Positions 11,726-21,631 of a stretch of DNA of 64,000 bases are shown here, one piece after another (positions within the stretch are counted from its first letter, which is position 1; every line of letters begins with the position of its first letter). The stretch covers positions 116,040 through 180,039 of the forward strand of contig WELA01010137.1 in assembly GCA_009602735.1 (NCBI GenBank), written 5' to 3'. Made by a program: the position numbers and the translations under genes. This DNA comes from Mesotaenium endlicherianum (taxonomy: Eukaryota; Streptophyta; Zygnematophyceae; Zygnematales; Mesotaeniaceae). Under the pieces are notes generated by a model that did not search any database, was not told the DNA's origin, and worked only from the letters and a program-made list of their open reading frames with translations.

Positions 11726-12631
11726 GAGTAGGGCCACTGTACAGAGATTTTGTCCAACTTTCTACAGCTTTCTTCTGTGGTTTACACTGCGCTTGCATGT
11801 TGATCCTCTGTTGATCTCTCCTTGCTGATCATTCTTAATGTGGATGGACGGGGAGTTTTGACATCACTACAATATCGAGCAGTCTAGAACGTGTATAGTT
11901 AGCACAGGGCGTGCAGAAACAGGAACAGTGATGACATGACATATATTGCTGGGATGTTATGACAAAAGGCTCAAATTGATTGCCTTTGATCTCAATTTCT
12001 TGAATTGAGGTTCTCCTTAGGATGTGGTGCATATAAGATATACGGCACTGGTAGCCATTGAACCACTAATAAATGTTATGACATGCATAAGCCCATTCCT
12101 CAAGTTGTGTAACCGAAACAATACGCAGCCAGCCCTGTCTACTGGGTGGTACTATTCAAGGTGACCTGTAAAACTTGTGAGGACGCAATGTCTGCTTTCA
12201 AGAACGGATGCTCGAGGTGCGTCTACCTCGCGTGTGTAATTGTGTTCTTGACAAACTGCCCAACCTGAGGGAAAAATTCCAGACCTTCTCAATCAACTAG
12301 TATGTGAGCTCTACATCTGGGTTGGTCACATATCATTAGTCTGTGGCTTAGTTTGTGTTTGATTTGTGTTGTTTTTTAACAAGACCCTCGCCTTGCTTGG
12401 TGGCAACCACAAAGGAGCACAGCTATACGCCCCCCCACGGCAGATACTACAAACATAACATCTCGACAGTGCTACAGCCAAAGCAGATAAGTTTGGTGAG
12501 GAGGGGCCTCAAAGGCAACCATGAAAGTAGCACCACTACTTGGTGACAGACAACGCAGGTAGAGGACCACTAATGCTCGTCCAAGTTGGTCCCCTGGGGC
12601 CTGAGAAGGTATGGGGAAAGCACCAGCACGC
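11726..12631. other. Tail-to-tail spacer between MAG2 and the DHH gene
   Basis: About 0.9 kb of AT-richer DNA holds the 3' UTRs of both genes. AATAAATG near 12068 resembles a polyadenylation signal for the plus-strand gene but lies about 340 bases after the stop. No gene or repeat was recognised. Confidence 0.5.
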
Positions 12632-15600
12632 TCAACTCGTTTTCCAAGTTTCAAGCACATCGGCAGGGAGGAGGAAGGAGCTTGCGTTGCAGTGACCACC
12701 TCCACCATAAGCCTGGTCAGCAGGGTCAAGCAGAGGCACATTGCTAATGTTTCTATGGACATATGGAGAATTTAACAATACGCAGATATACACATATGTA
12801 CATTTGTACACTACAAGGATATATACATATGAACATATATATGTCTCACAGAGAGACGTTATACTCCAGGTTGAGGGCATGTACATGTATGACAAAACCC
12901 AAGCAGTTTCTCAACCCAATGAGCAGGCCTCTAAGTTTGCAAGCAACGGCACCTTCTGCCCCGAGATGAGCGGGCAGCAACTCACACACCTGGGAGATGG
13001 CGGTGGTGTCCTCGTGGGGCCCGAGGCTGCGCAGGCTGACCTTGAGCATCTTGGCGGTGTCCTCCATCCTGGCCTCCCGGTACACCACAGCCCCCATCGC
13101 CCTGCTCGCCCGCCACACGGGAGGAGTCTGAGGTCGTCTCCAATGCCACGCCATGATGTGACAGAATACTGCAACCACCCACACCCTTTTGTCGTGCTGA
13201 CGCGTGCTTCCTTCTGCTTGCCTCGTCGAAGCTGCAAGCGATGAGTGTGGCACACAAAGTGCGCTCGTCATCTGAGCGAGATCTGCACCCGGCTGCTTGC
13301 TTTGTCAACCCCCTGCCTCCCGACAAGCACCACTCGCTTGTGTTGTCATGGCGAGACGGGAAGAAGAGCAGGAATAAGAGTTGCAGCTAGCTTTGAGGAT
13401 CTCGCAAACAGGGAGAGAGAACAGGAGCAGGGAGCATGAAGGGGGTGTAGCGGAGCGGAGCGGGGCGGCACCTGAGGCCCCAGTCGCGGCTCTTGGCCGC
13501 CAGCTGGTTGCCAGCCTCGCTCCTCAGATGCGACAGCTCGTCCGCTCGCACCGCCTGCATTCAGAGCAAGAGCACATGAACCTCATGGATGCATGTAAGT
13601 ATGCTGCAACTCCCACGCTCCCTCGCTTGTCATGCCCCCCAAAGGGCACAATCCACAAATGCATGGTGGCGCATTATCCGCAATAAAGACAGAGAAAGGG
13701 AGTAGGAGAGACACAGTTGCTGGGAAACACGTTGTCGCCGTAACAAAAAGCCCCGTGCCCGTGCTCGTGCCTGATGACAGACACGCAGCATACGGGCAGC
13801 TCTGCCCACCCCCTGCTGCTGCGGCTGCTGCTGCGAGGGAAGCGCAGGAGGACGTACCAGGCACTCGCCGAAGCGGCCACCTCCCAGGCGGAGGGTGAAG
13901 GAGGCGTGGAGCAGCGCGCTGATGGCCCTCTGCTTCTCCTGCAGGCTCCTCCTGCCCCGCTCTATCACGCCCGTCACCTCCAGCTCCAGGAGCTGCTCTC
14001 CCACTCAGACATGACACAACGGGGCAACAGCGCCGATGAGGACCCCGCTCACGCACAACAAGATGGCATTCGCGTGCTTTACGGCACTCCCCGCTCGCGT
14101 GAGGAGCTCTGATGGTGCCAGGAGGAGTGAGAAAGAAGCGCCGCGGAAACCCAGAGCCGTCCAGGCCCCCCAAGGCCAATGCCAGCTGGAGCGCCTCGCT
14201 TACGAGTTACGGCTCAGTCGCTGACCCGATGGATGGCGGGGTGGGGTCACTGCAGAGCAGCTGCCGGCAGGCATGTCTGAAAACTTCTTGCGGTCGAAGT
14301 TCCCCCGGGCTTGCCATGGCTCACACACACGCGCACCTGGTCAGCAGGCGGGGTGTGCAACTTGGAAGAACGTGGTGGGTGTGCATGACGGGAGACGGGG
14401 TGTCATTTTGCGGACTGAACGTTGTCAAGGGTATAGCTACAGCAAACCAGGTGCGGAGTCGGACGAGCCGCCACCTGGCGGAAGATGTCTGGGTTGATCT
14501 CCGCACTGTACTCCAGCTCCAGGTCAGCAAGGCCGCTGGAGAACGCCTTGCTGTCGGGCATGCGCCACCTCCACAGATCCGCATCTTCGATGTAGTCGTA
14601 CATCAGCTCCAATTTCTCCCGCCTCTCCTCCGCCGCCACCATCCTCCTCCTTCCCTGCTGGCCACGGCTGGACGGCTGGCCCGCAGAAGATGCACCCTGC
14701 TCAGTAGTGCCCGCCAGCTCCTCCGGCTCTGCTGCCCCCCCCTCCCTGTCCCTATCGGAGCGGGCACGTGTGCCTTCTATGGCGCTTGTGGCTATGGCTG
14801 CCGCGTCAAATTCCTGCCGGGTGCCGTCTGTTGCCCCCTGTTGGTGCGCGCGGGACAGCAGGTCGGAGAAGTAGGCATAAGCGATGGTGGCCCCGCTGCG
14901 CTGCATGTCGAGCGTGCACTCCAGATTGGGCAGGCCATCCCGCGCCGCCGGCAGAGCTTCCGCCGCCGTCTTGTGATGATCCAGCACCACCACTCTGCAC
15001 GCAAGCCGCCAGGTGTCAGGCTCTCAGCTCGCAGACTCCTCGGTGGCTGGACTGTTCCTGCTTCTGGTATATCTCAGTGCGTGTCTCATAGATAGAAGGA
15101 ACTAGCTTGAACAAGGGAATTTGCAAGCTTGCTGATGTGAGCTTGAGCACATGCCTTGTGCTTCTTTCAATAAATGTATCCTTTCTCAATTGGCCAGAGC
15201 CATTCATGCATCATCTCGCATGCAATGAGGGAGGGGGCCACCGTGCAGCTGATGAATGCTCTTTCAGGCGGGTCCACACGCGTGGATGGCCGTTGAAACT
15301 TGTCATGGAAGAGTACTGACCGAGCTACGCATCGGGCTACCAGCAGCACTTAGCATCGGCCTTAAAGGGCATGATCACAGCCTAGGAGCCTAGCACTTCT
15401 CAAAGTGCCGGCCTGAGCTTGTGGCAGACTGACGTGCTCAAAAAAATGATGAAGGGGCAGCACTGCATGTACCTGGGAACTACTCTTGCCAGAGCCAAAG
15501 CGAAGCCAGGCGGGCCGACATAGTCCAGCAGATAGACTACGTCCACACCTTTCAGGGGCAGGTCCTCCACCCTGCAGTGCCTCATGCCCGTCTGCCGTCA

Positions 15601-15844
15601 GTCTCGAGGGTGGAGGTTTAAGCCACGGTGGCATTATAGAGTGTCAGCTCTTTCAAAGGTGAGATGTCAATGGCGGATATGGGTGTAAGGCAGGACCTTA
15701 GGATCACCTCTTAGGGGCGTAGACCTCGTTGGGAATCATCTTCACCGAAATTCCAGCTGCAGTGTGGTACATGTGAGCGGCCAAGGCAGCAAAGACTCCA
15801 TCTGGGCAAGGATAGTGGTAGAGCACAGCCGCAAACTGCGTCAT
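12632..15844 (-). CDS. DHH/DHHA1 phosphoesterase-like protein (7 exons)
   Basis: Member of the DHH superfamily of metal-dependent phosphoesterases, related to oligoribonuclease/pAp-phosphatase (NrnA) proteins; the plant members are uncharacterised. Minus-strand exons are 15708-15844, 15473-15571, 14475-14994, 13858-13992, 13472-13554, 12990-13101 and 12632-12712, summing to 389 codons (388 aa). Motif I is HYPCPDGVFAA (about residues 10-20), motif II is VYLLDYVG, the signature is VVVLDHHKT (DHH near 84-86), and the DHHA1 nucleotide-binding motif is AYGGGGHCNASSF in the last exon. The start is the first in-frame ATG before the motif; upstream frame begins only with GTG. An insertion rich in Glu, Ser, Gly and Arg follows the DHH core, between AYAYFSDLL and LELMYDYIEDADLW. 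Substrate unknown; metal-binding residues look intact. Confidence 0.88.
12776..12850. repeat. Alternating TACATA-rich tract in last DHH intron
   Basis: This is a purine-pyrimidine alternating stretch dominated by ATACATATG-like units, inside the intron between exons 12632-12712 and 12990-13101. It is low complexity with no coding signal. Confidence 0.7.
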
Positions 15845-17109
15845 GTTCGGCCAGAGCTCACGATGGCCCGAGGCAAAGAGTATTCTCTCCTTCAAAGGAA
15901 TGATCGCTGACTTCAGTTCTCTTCCCTGGCTTAAGCATTGCGGACTGTCAGGGGAATGACATGATGTTATCCCCGAGGGCACTAGTCAGAATAAGTTTTG
16001 AAGTGACTTTTTGGGTCGATGCACATTCTTTGGACCACCCATCGATGCTCCAAGAAATCGCTTTGGGGATTTACAATACATGGTAAGAATGAATGCGTAG
16101 GACGCTCATCACTGCAATCACGAAGTTTTTTCACACAGTACGAAGTGACTCACGTAGCAGCCGATGTGTGAGGCTGTTTGTGTCATTGGTACTCCGCACG
16201 ACTTTGCAGAGGAAATTAGAGACTTCCATATATTGTAGACGTGTAATGATAAGTACTGATATAGATTGTTTTCAGTGCTACTTATAACGCACTCCCTGTG
16301 AGAGCAGTGTCGTATGCTTTAATCTAGAATGCTTGGCTGAGAATGAACTTAGGGGAGTTTATCCCCATGGAGTTGTAGAAACTTCTTTTACGAGGGCGGT
16401 GTGATCTATCGTGCAATCAAACTCCCTGCTCAGTGCTTGAACTTAGCTGCTTTAGGGAGTGGGCTGCACGGCATAAGAACCTTCTTTTGTGATGCCTAGC
16501 GGTTGTATGCAGTTAATAGCTGTTGTTTTGAAACATTGCGCAATCTCCTCGTGGTTGACATGCAAAGGCATCTTCTAGGAGGTAGCTGTGATTTCATACT
16601 AGGATGAAGGCCTTGCTGTCTTACTATCTGTATCTCCAGCATGCAGGCTCTAGGAAGAGCTGTTCCAGTGCTTTAGTGGGTTTGTGGATGTAAAGGGGCA
16701 AAATAGAATGCGAAAGCAACTTATTGAGCACGCTAGCAGCTCCCTTAGACCTCACTGCTCATGTCTACTGTCGCCGAGTTGCACTTGGAGGGGCAGGGGA
16801 CTTGCTGTCAGCTCTTGACAAGTCCTGGCTGCCACCATACAATGTCTCACCAGCGCTTGAAGCCTTCTCAACTGTGCAGCCAGTATTTATTTACTTGCAT
16901 GCTAACGTTGCAGATGGTCCCTACCTTCGCAGAAGCTATGTAGTAAAGCTGATTGCTGCACTGAGATGCTGGCCGGCTGCACCCCTTTCTGACCCTCATA
17001 CTCCCTTCTGTGCAGAACTCGCGCTTTTTACCGTGTCGACACGTGCGAGCGCCTGTGTGTGAGAGAGAGAGGGAGGGAGGGAGGGAGGGGAGGGGGAGTG
17101 GGGNTAGGG
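15845..17109. other. Spacer upstream of the DHH gene
   Basis: About 1.25 kb holding the DHH promoter and otherwise no recognised gene. A plus frame at 16724-17062 includes SWLPPYNVSPALEAF but matches no family I know and has no splice partners. A GGGA-rich purine tract begins near 17060 and contains the single N at 17104, so its length is unreliable. Confidence 0.5.
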
Positions 17110-17605
17110 CCTGAGCCGGAGGTGCTGCCTGGCTGCGTGGCTCATGCATCTAACTGTCTGGGGTTGATCTCTGCAACTGCCCGAGCAGGAGGCGCCCGCT
17201 GACTGGCTGGCCAATGCGTATGTGCGCACTTTGGGGGGCTCGTTCTCCCAGGCCCTTGTCGTTGCCGCTGCTGCGCGAGGCCCGTGCAGGAGGTGCTGCT
17301 GAAGGAGGTGTCAGCTGGCAGACTGGCAGATTGGCTGACTGGCTGACTTGATTGTTTGTGCACGTGTGTTGGGGGGAGGGGGGGGGGGGGCTCTGGTGCG
17401 GCTGCTGCGTGGGGCCCGAGCTAGAGGTGCTCCTGAAGGAGGTGGCGGCTGGCAGACTGGCAGACTTAATCGTCTGTGCACGTGCGTTGGGGGGTGGGGA
17501 GGGGGACTGGCTGACTTATTTGTCTGTGCACATGTGTTGGGGGGAGGGGGAGGGGGAGCTCTTGCAACTACAGGAGGTGCTGCTGAAGGAGGTTTCGGCG
17601 GACCT
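17110..17605 (+). repeat. Degenerate tandem copies of the myosin exon's 5' edge
   Basis: The start of the myosin exon, GAGGTGCTGCTGAAGGAGG preceded by an AG acceptor, recurs upstream. Clear copies begin near 17288 and 17424, and weaker ones near 17116 and 17188, ahead of the true exon at 17574. Between copies lies a shared linker: GGCTGGCAGACTGGCAGA, then GTCTGTGCACGTG, then TTGGGGGGAGG. The exon border was apparently duplicated in tandem several times. Confidence 0.65.
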
Positions 17606-17900
17606 GGGGTTCGGGCGCGGCGGCCAGCCGGTGGCGGCCACCGTGATCTTCAAGTCGCTGCTGCACTGGCGCGCGTTTGAGGGTGAGAAGAAAAACAGCA
17701 CGTTCGACCGCCTGGTGGAGACGATCCAGCGGGCGGCACGCGACGACAGCGCGCACAACGTGACCTACTGGCTGAGCAACACCGCGCGCCTGTACTACCT
17801 GGTGCACCACTCGGACCGGCACCTGCTGGCGCTGCAGCAGCAGCAGGCGGCCGCCTCCTCCTCCTCGTCCTTCAGCTTCTTCGGCCGCTCCTCCTCCAAG
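17574..17900 (+). pseudogene. Isolated myosin XI cargo-domain (dilute) exon
   Basis: A single clean exon of 109 codons flanked by an AG acceptor and a GTGAGA donor, in phase 0 at both ends. It matches the globular tail (DIL domain) of plant myosin XI / animal myosin V: DLGFGRGGQPVAATVIFKSL, LLHWRAFEGEKKNSTFDRLV and VTYWLSNTARLYYL, followed by a Gln/Ser-rich linker. No motor, IQ or coiled-coil exon fits upstream, because the head-out DHH gene starts at 15844. I could not find the rest of the DIL domain downstream with confidence. It is therefore an orphan fragment, a short DIL-only gene with unrecognised exons, or a product of misassembly (an N lies at 17104). The exon itself shows no decay. 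Confidence 0.65.
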
Positions 17901-20900
17901 GTGAGAGAGAGGGAGGGAGGGGGAGGGGAGGGGGAGGGGGGACAAGAGGAGGGTACAGGCGTTAGGTGGGGCGGGGGAGGTCAAGGGCGACAAATAAAGA
18001 GACAGACGCAAACTGACAGACATAGATGCATGTGCTCTTCAGTACTACTTGCACATGCATGCTCATGTCATTTATGCAGCACTGGCAATCACCACTTCAT
18101 TTGGAGGGAAGGTGAATTCGATGGGAGCCTTTTTATATGCAGTCTAAATTTGTGACTTGTCTTGCCTGTAAGTGGCTTAAGTAGCACTCCAGGAGTGGTT
18201 TGCCTTTCATTTCAGTTCTGACTGCTATATGTCACTGTTGGAGCGAAGCAGATGCTTCTGCTGCGCCCCGCCACGTGTTGTGTAGTGCGAATATGTGACA
18301 GCAGGCAGCAAGGGACGGCGAGAGCTCGCACCGCACAAGCTTACCTGCAACGGCTGGCTCGCAAGGGCCAGTGTTGGTCTTGTCATCGTAGATGCGCGCA
18401 TTTGTATGGGGTGCATGCATGCAGGCCTGCTCTCAGATGCCGGTGGTGCCACGTTCGTTTTTTTTTTAAAGTGCGGGCAGCCAAAACGGACTGTGTCTGT
18501 ACCAGCCCTGGCATATTCCAGTTGTGGTTGGAAACAGGTGATGCAGATGTCAGCCATCGCCGCTTTAACACTGTGGGCAGCCACTAACAATACAATGGCT
18601 GTTTTACCATCGAAAGGAGGCAAAGAACGTCGAAGTAATCAGCTTATATTTTGAAGTTTTTGTCTCTCTTCAAGGTTGGAATTTTGCTGTGGGACGTTGT
18701 TGACGTTTTGGTCTTCTTAATCTTATGAAGCAATCTGGATAATTCTTACTGGTGTGGCACTTTTAAAGAGTAGGATGAGATCCAGATGGAAGGGTTCTCG
18801 AGCACCGACCTGAGTTGACTTCCCTTGAGCTTCTTTCTCCGTCTGTGCCTAGGTGAATTGGCGTTGAAATCACGGCTCGTCATGTACCAGCAAATTGACC
18901 ATCAGACGCGTGGTTCAGCCTGTTGTTGACCGTCTATGAGCTGTCATATTGTTGACTCTTAGTGATGTAAAAAAGTGATACATAGCTTCTTCCTGCAAAT
19001 ACCTTGATTTCAGGCACGTACAGCAAGTAGGCAACGACAGAGGGGCATGATGAGCAATTATGTCAGTTTCGTCACAGTACCCCCTTGCATGACTCAAACT
19101 GCACTTAATATCTGCATGAGCAAGATATTCAATGCGCTGCTTTGGTAACAATAAGAGGAAGTAGGCAAAAGTCATGCAGGACGCCTGCAAAGTATTTTAT
19201 CTTCTGACTGAATGTCTTCACCAAAATATTACAATCAATAGCTACACGCAAAATTGTTCCATTCTGCTAACATGCGCCTTTCTAAAGTACACCTTTGAGT
19301 GGCCACTGGCAGTCTTCAGAAGTAGCAAGTTGAAAGCAACATTCACAGGAGAAACGTCTTCTGCTTACTAAGAAATGCACAGACAGATGCACCTTGCATA
19401 TATGGGAAATTAAATACAACCCTCCTGCAGCTCTTTCTGCTGGCAATGAAGACACCAGTAGATGACAACACGCCCATAAACAGTGCAGACATAGTGATGG
19501 TCATCTTAAGCAATGGAGGGCGCATTCTGCATACGACATGCTAAATGTGAAATTAGAAGAGAACGATATGCTTTTCCACAATAGCTTGTAGTCCCTGTTT
19601 TGCAGTTTCTGAAGAGAGGTGGTCACAGATGCAACCCTTCCCTAGGCTCCCCCTTCCCATATTGCACAATGTAAGAAGACCCCATCTTGCAGAGCTTCAA
19701 AACGAGGCGGATGTTTGGCTGGAAAAGCTAAATAAAAGTGGCAAAGAAAGGTGCATTCCAAATAGCCTGTACTTGCTCCAAGGTACATCTGAGCGGACCT
19801 CTATTCCACAAGTTTCTCAAATCGGGCCCCGCCGCACAGTCTTCTCTTCTCTGACATTCACTAAGAGTTGCAAGACTTTGCTTGACCTCTGTGGAGAACT
19901 TCAAAGGCAGCACATCAAGGCTTGCTGACGCAGCATGCAGCGTAGGTCGAAGACATGTCATTGACAGATCTGAACACGATAATCTGCTGGAACTGATCAG
20001 TGTCTTCGAACAATCGATTCGGGGGCTTGGAGCTAGTGGAATTTCACGTACGTCAATTGCAGGATGACTGTGCTTCAGATGGAGTAGCATTCCTGCAGAA
20101 GCTGTAGCAAGCAACGGTGTTCTGGATGTCAGGTTTTTCCGCAGAGAGTGCAGAGGACGTGCAAGCCTGCAGCTGAGCCAGGACCTCCAGATGGCCCATG
20201 ACAACCCAGTTGAGCTTCAAAGTCGAGTACACAGATGTGGAGTCTCACACGAGGTGTGGTGTCAAAAAAGTTAGGCAACGATGTCTCTGCTGACGGGGCA
20301 CTTTGTGTGGTTCGAGTTGCTTCTGATGAAAGCCAGCCGACCATAAGCGACTCGCACTGAGCAATCTCTCCCTCGAGCAGAAAGAGGGAGGCGGCAATGG
20401 CCACGGTGCAGGCATTTGAACAGTTTTGGATGCTAATGCAGCAGGGGATGTTTAACATCAGACGCAGCGCAGGAGCACCCGGTCTTCGATGGGCTGCTGG
20501 AGAAGACTGTCACACGAAGTAACGCAGGAAAGGTATGCTCTAGCCGCTCCTTTCAGTGCTGGCTGCTTGCAGGGTGGTGCACCTACAATTTGGACGTAGA
20601 CGCACAGTTTGTGCGCAAAAGGGCAGGCGACAAGTGGCAGGTGGCTGACAGTGAGAGAGCACAACATATCCAAGACAGCATGCACTGATGAGCCCCGAGG
20701 TGCAACATGCGCAGGAGAGCATACATGGTGCTCAGGATCCGCTCGTGTTTGGCTCACGTGGAACCTAGCTGCAGTGTACTCTTGGCGCCATCATGCAAAG
20801 AGAGCCGAGACAGGAGGGGGTGGAGCGCGTGTCTGCCACCACCAGGCGAGACCAGAGGGCATCTCCCGGAGTCTGTGCCAAGCTTGCATAGGCTGTGGTG

Positions 20901-21142
20901 CAATAGATGGGCTTTGCAGCGCGATGCACTTATATGCTAATGCTGATGCTTTGTACTCATCATTTCTGACCGCTAATTGGCTTGGGAAATCTGAGAGGGA
21001 GAGGGGGGAAGAGGGGGGGGAGGGCTTGGTGATGCAAGGGTGCAGGCGCGGGATGGCACGCAAGGAGCATGTGCCAAAAGGAGCAAGAGGCGAACTTACC
21101 AGAGGGGCCCTCTCACAAGAGGCTGCAGCAGGCGCTGCCAGG
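17901..21142. other. 3.2 kb with no secure gene
   Basis: The stretch follows the myosin exon. Unrecognised open frames include 19629-19928 (+), 19882-20067 (+) and 20129-20458 (-). A plus-strand exon-like stretch at about 20575-20689 follows CTTGCAG and ends at a stop; it reads WCTYNLDVDAQFVRKRAGDK and bears a faint likeness to the end of the myosin XI tail (E-W-C-Y-N..W-D-E-L-K). A hydrophobic segment (MTITMSALFMGVLSSTGVF) is open on the minus strand near 19450-19510. No model joins these parts in frame. Confidence 0.4.
20575..20689 (+). pseudogene. Possible diverged terminal exon of a myosin XI tail
   Basis: After a TTGCAG acceptor the plus strand stays open as GWCTYNLDVDAQFVRKRAGD and continues to KWQVADSERAQHIQDSMH and a stop. 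Myosin XI tails have a comparable W-C-Y-N..W..L..I-R-Q stretch near this point of the DIL domain. The neighbouring candidate exon to the left does not join in phase, so this is a weak proposal. Confidence 0.2.
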
Positions 21143-21590
21143 CTAGGGGGCGGGGGGGCCGCCCTTGCCCTGCTGCTGTTGCTGCATTTGCTGCAGGAGA
21201 GCTGCAGCCAGCTGCAGGGTAGCTTGGAACTTCTTGGAGTCGGCTTCACCCACCGCAGCTGCCGCTGCCGCCGGTTCGCCTGCTGCTGTGTGCCCTTGCA
21301 TCGGCTGAGAGCTTGGCTGCGGCTGCTGCTGCTGCTGCTGTCCTGGAGCACCTGTAGACCAGCTGGGGGGTTGGCTTGCCTGGGGAGGGGGCTGCTGCTG
21401 GCTAATCGGTGGCCACTGCTGCTGCTGGTGCTGGTGCTGCGGCGGCGATGGCTGCTGCTGCTGCTGCTGTGGAGGTGGCGCATACATTTGCTGCTGGGAT
21501 GGTGGGTGCTGGTAGTAGGAACCGGGCTGCGGCTGCTGCTGCTGTTGGTGCACCACCTGGTAGCTAGGAGGAGGGAGAGGAGGAGGCCCC

Positions 21591-21631
<41 letters not shown>

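Noticed and set aside
13583-14179. Extra exon of the DHH gene between 13992 and 14475
   Set aside because: Direct joining of 14475 to 13992 keeps phase and gives the expected FRQ-LLELE alignment; an added exon is not needed.
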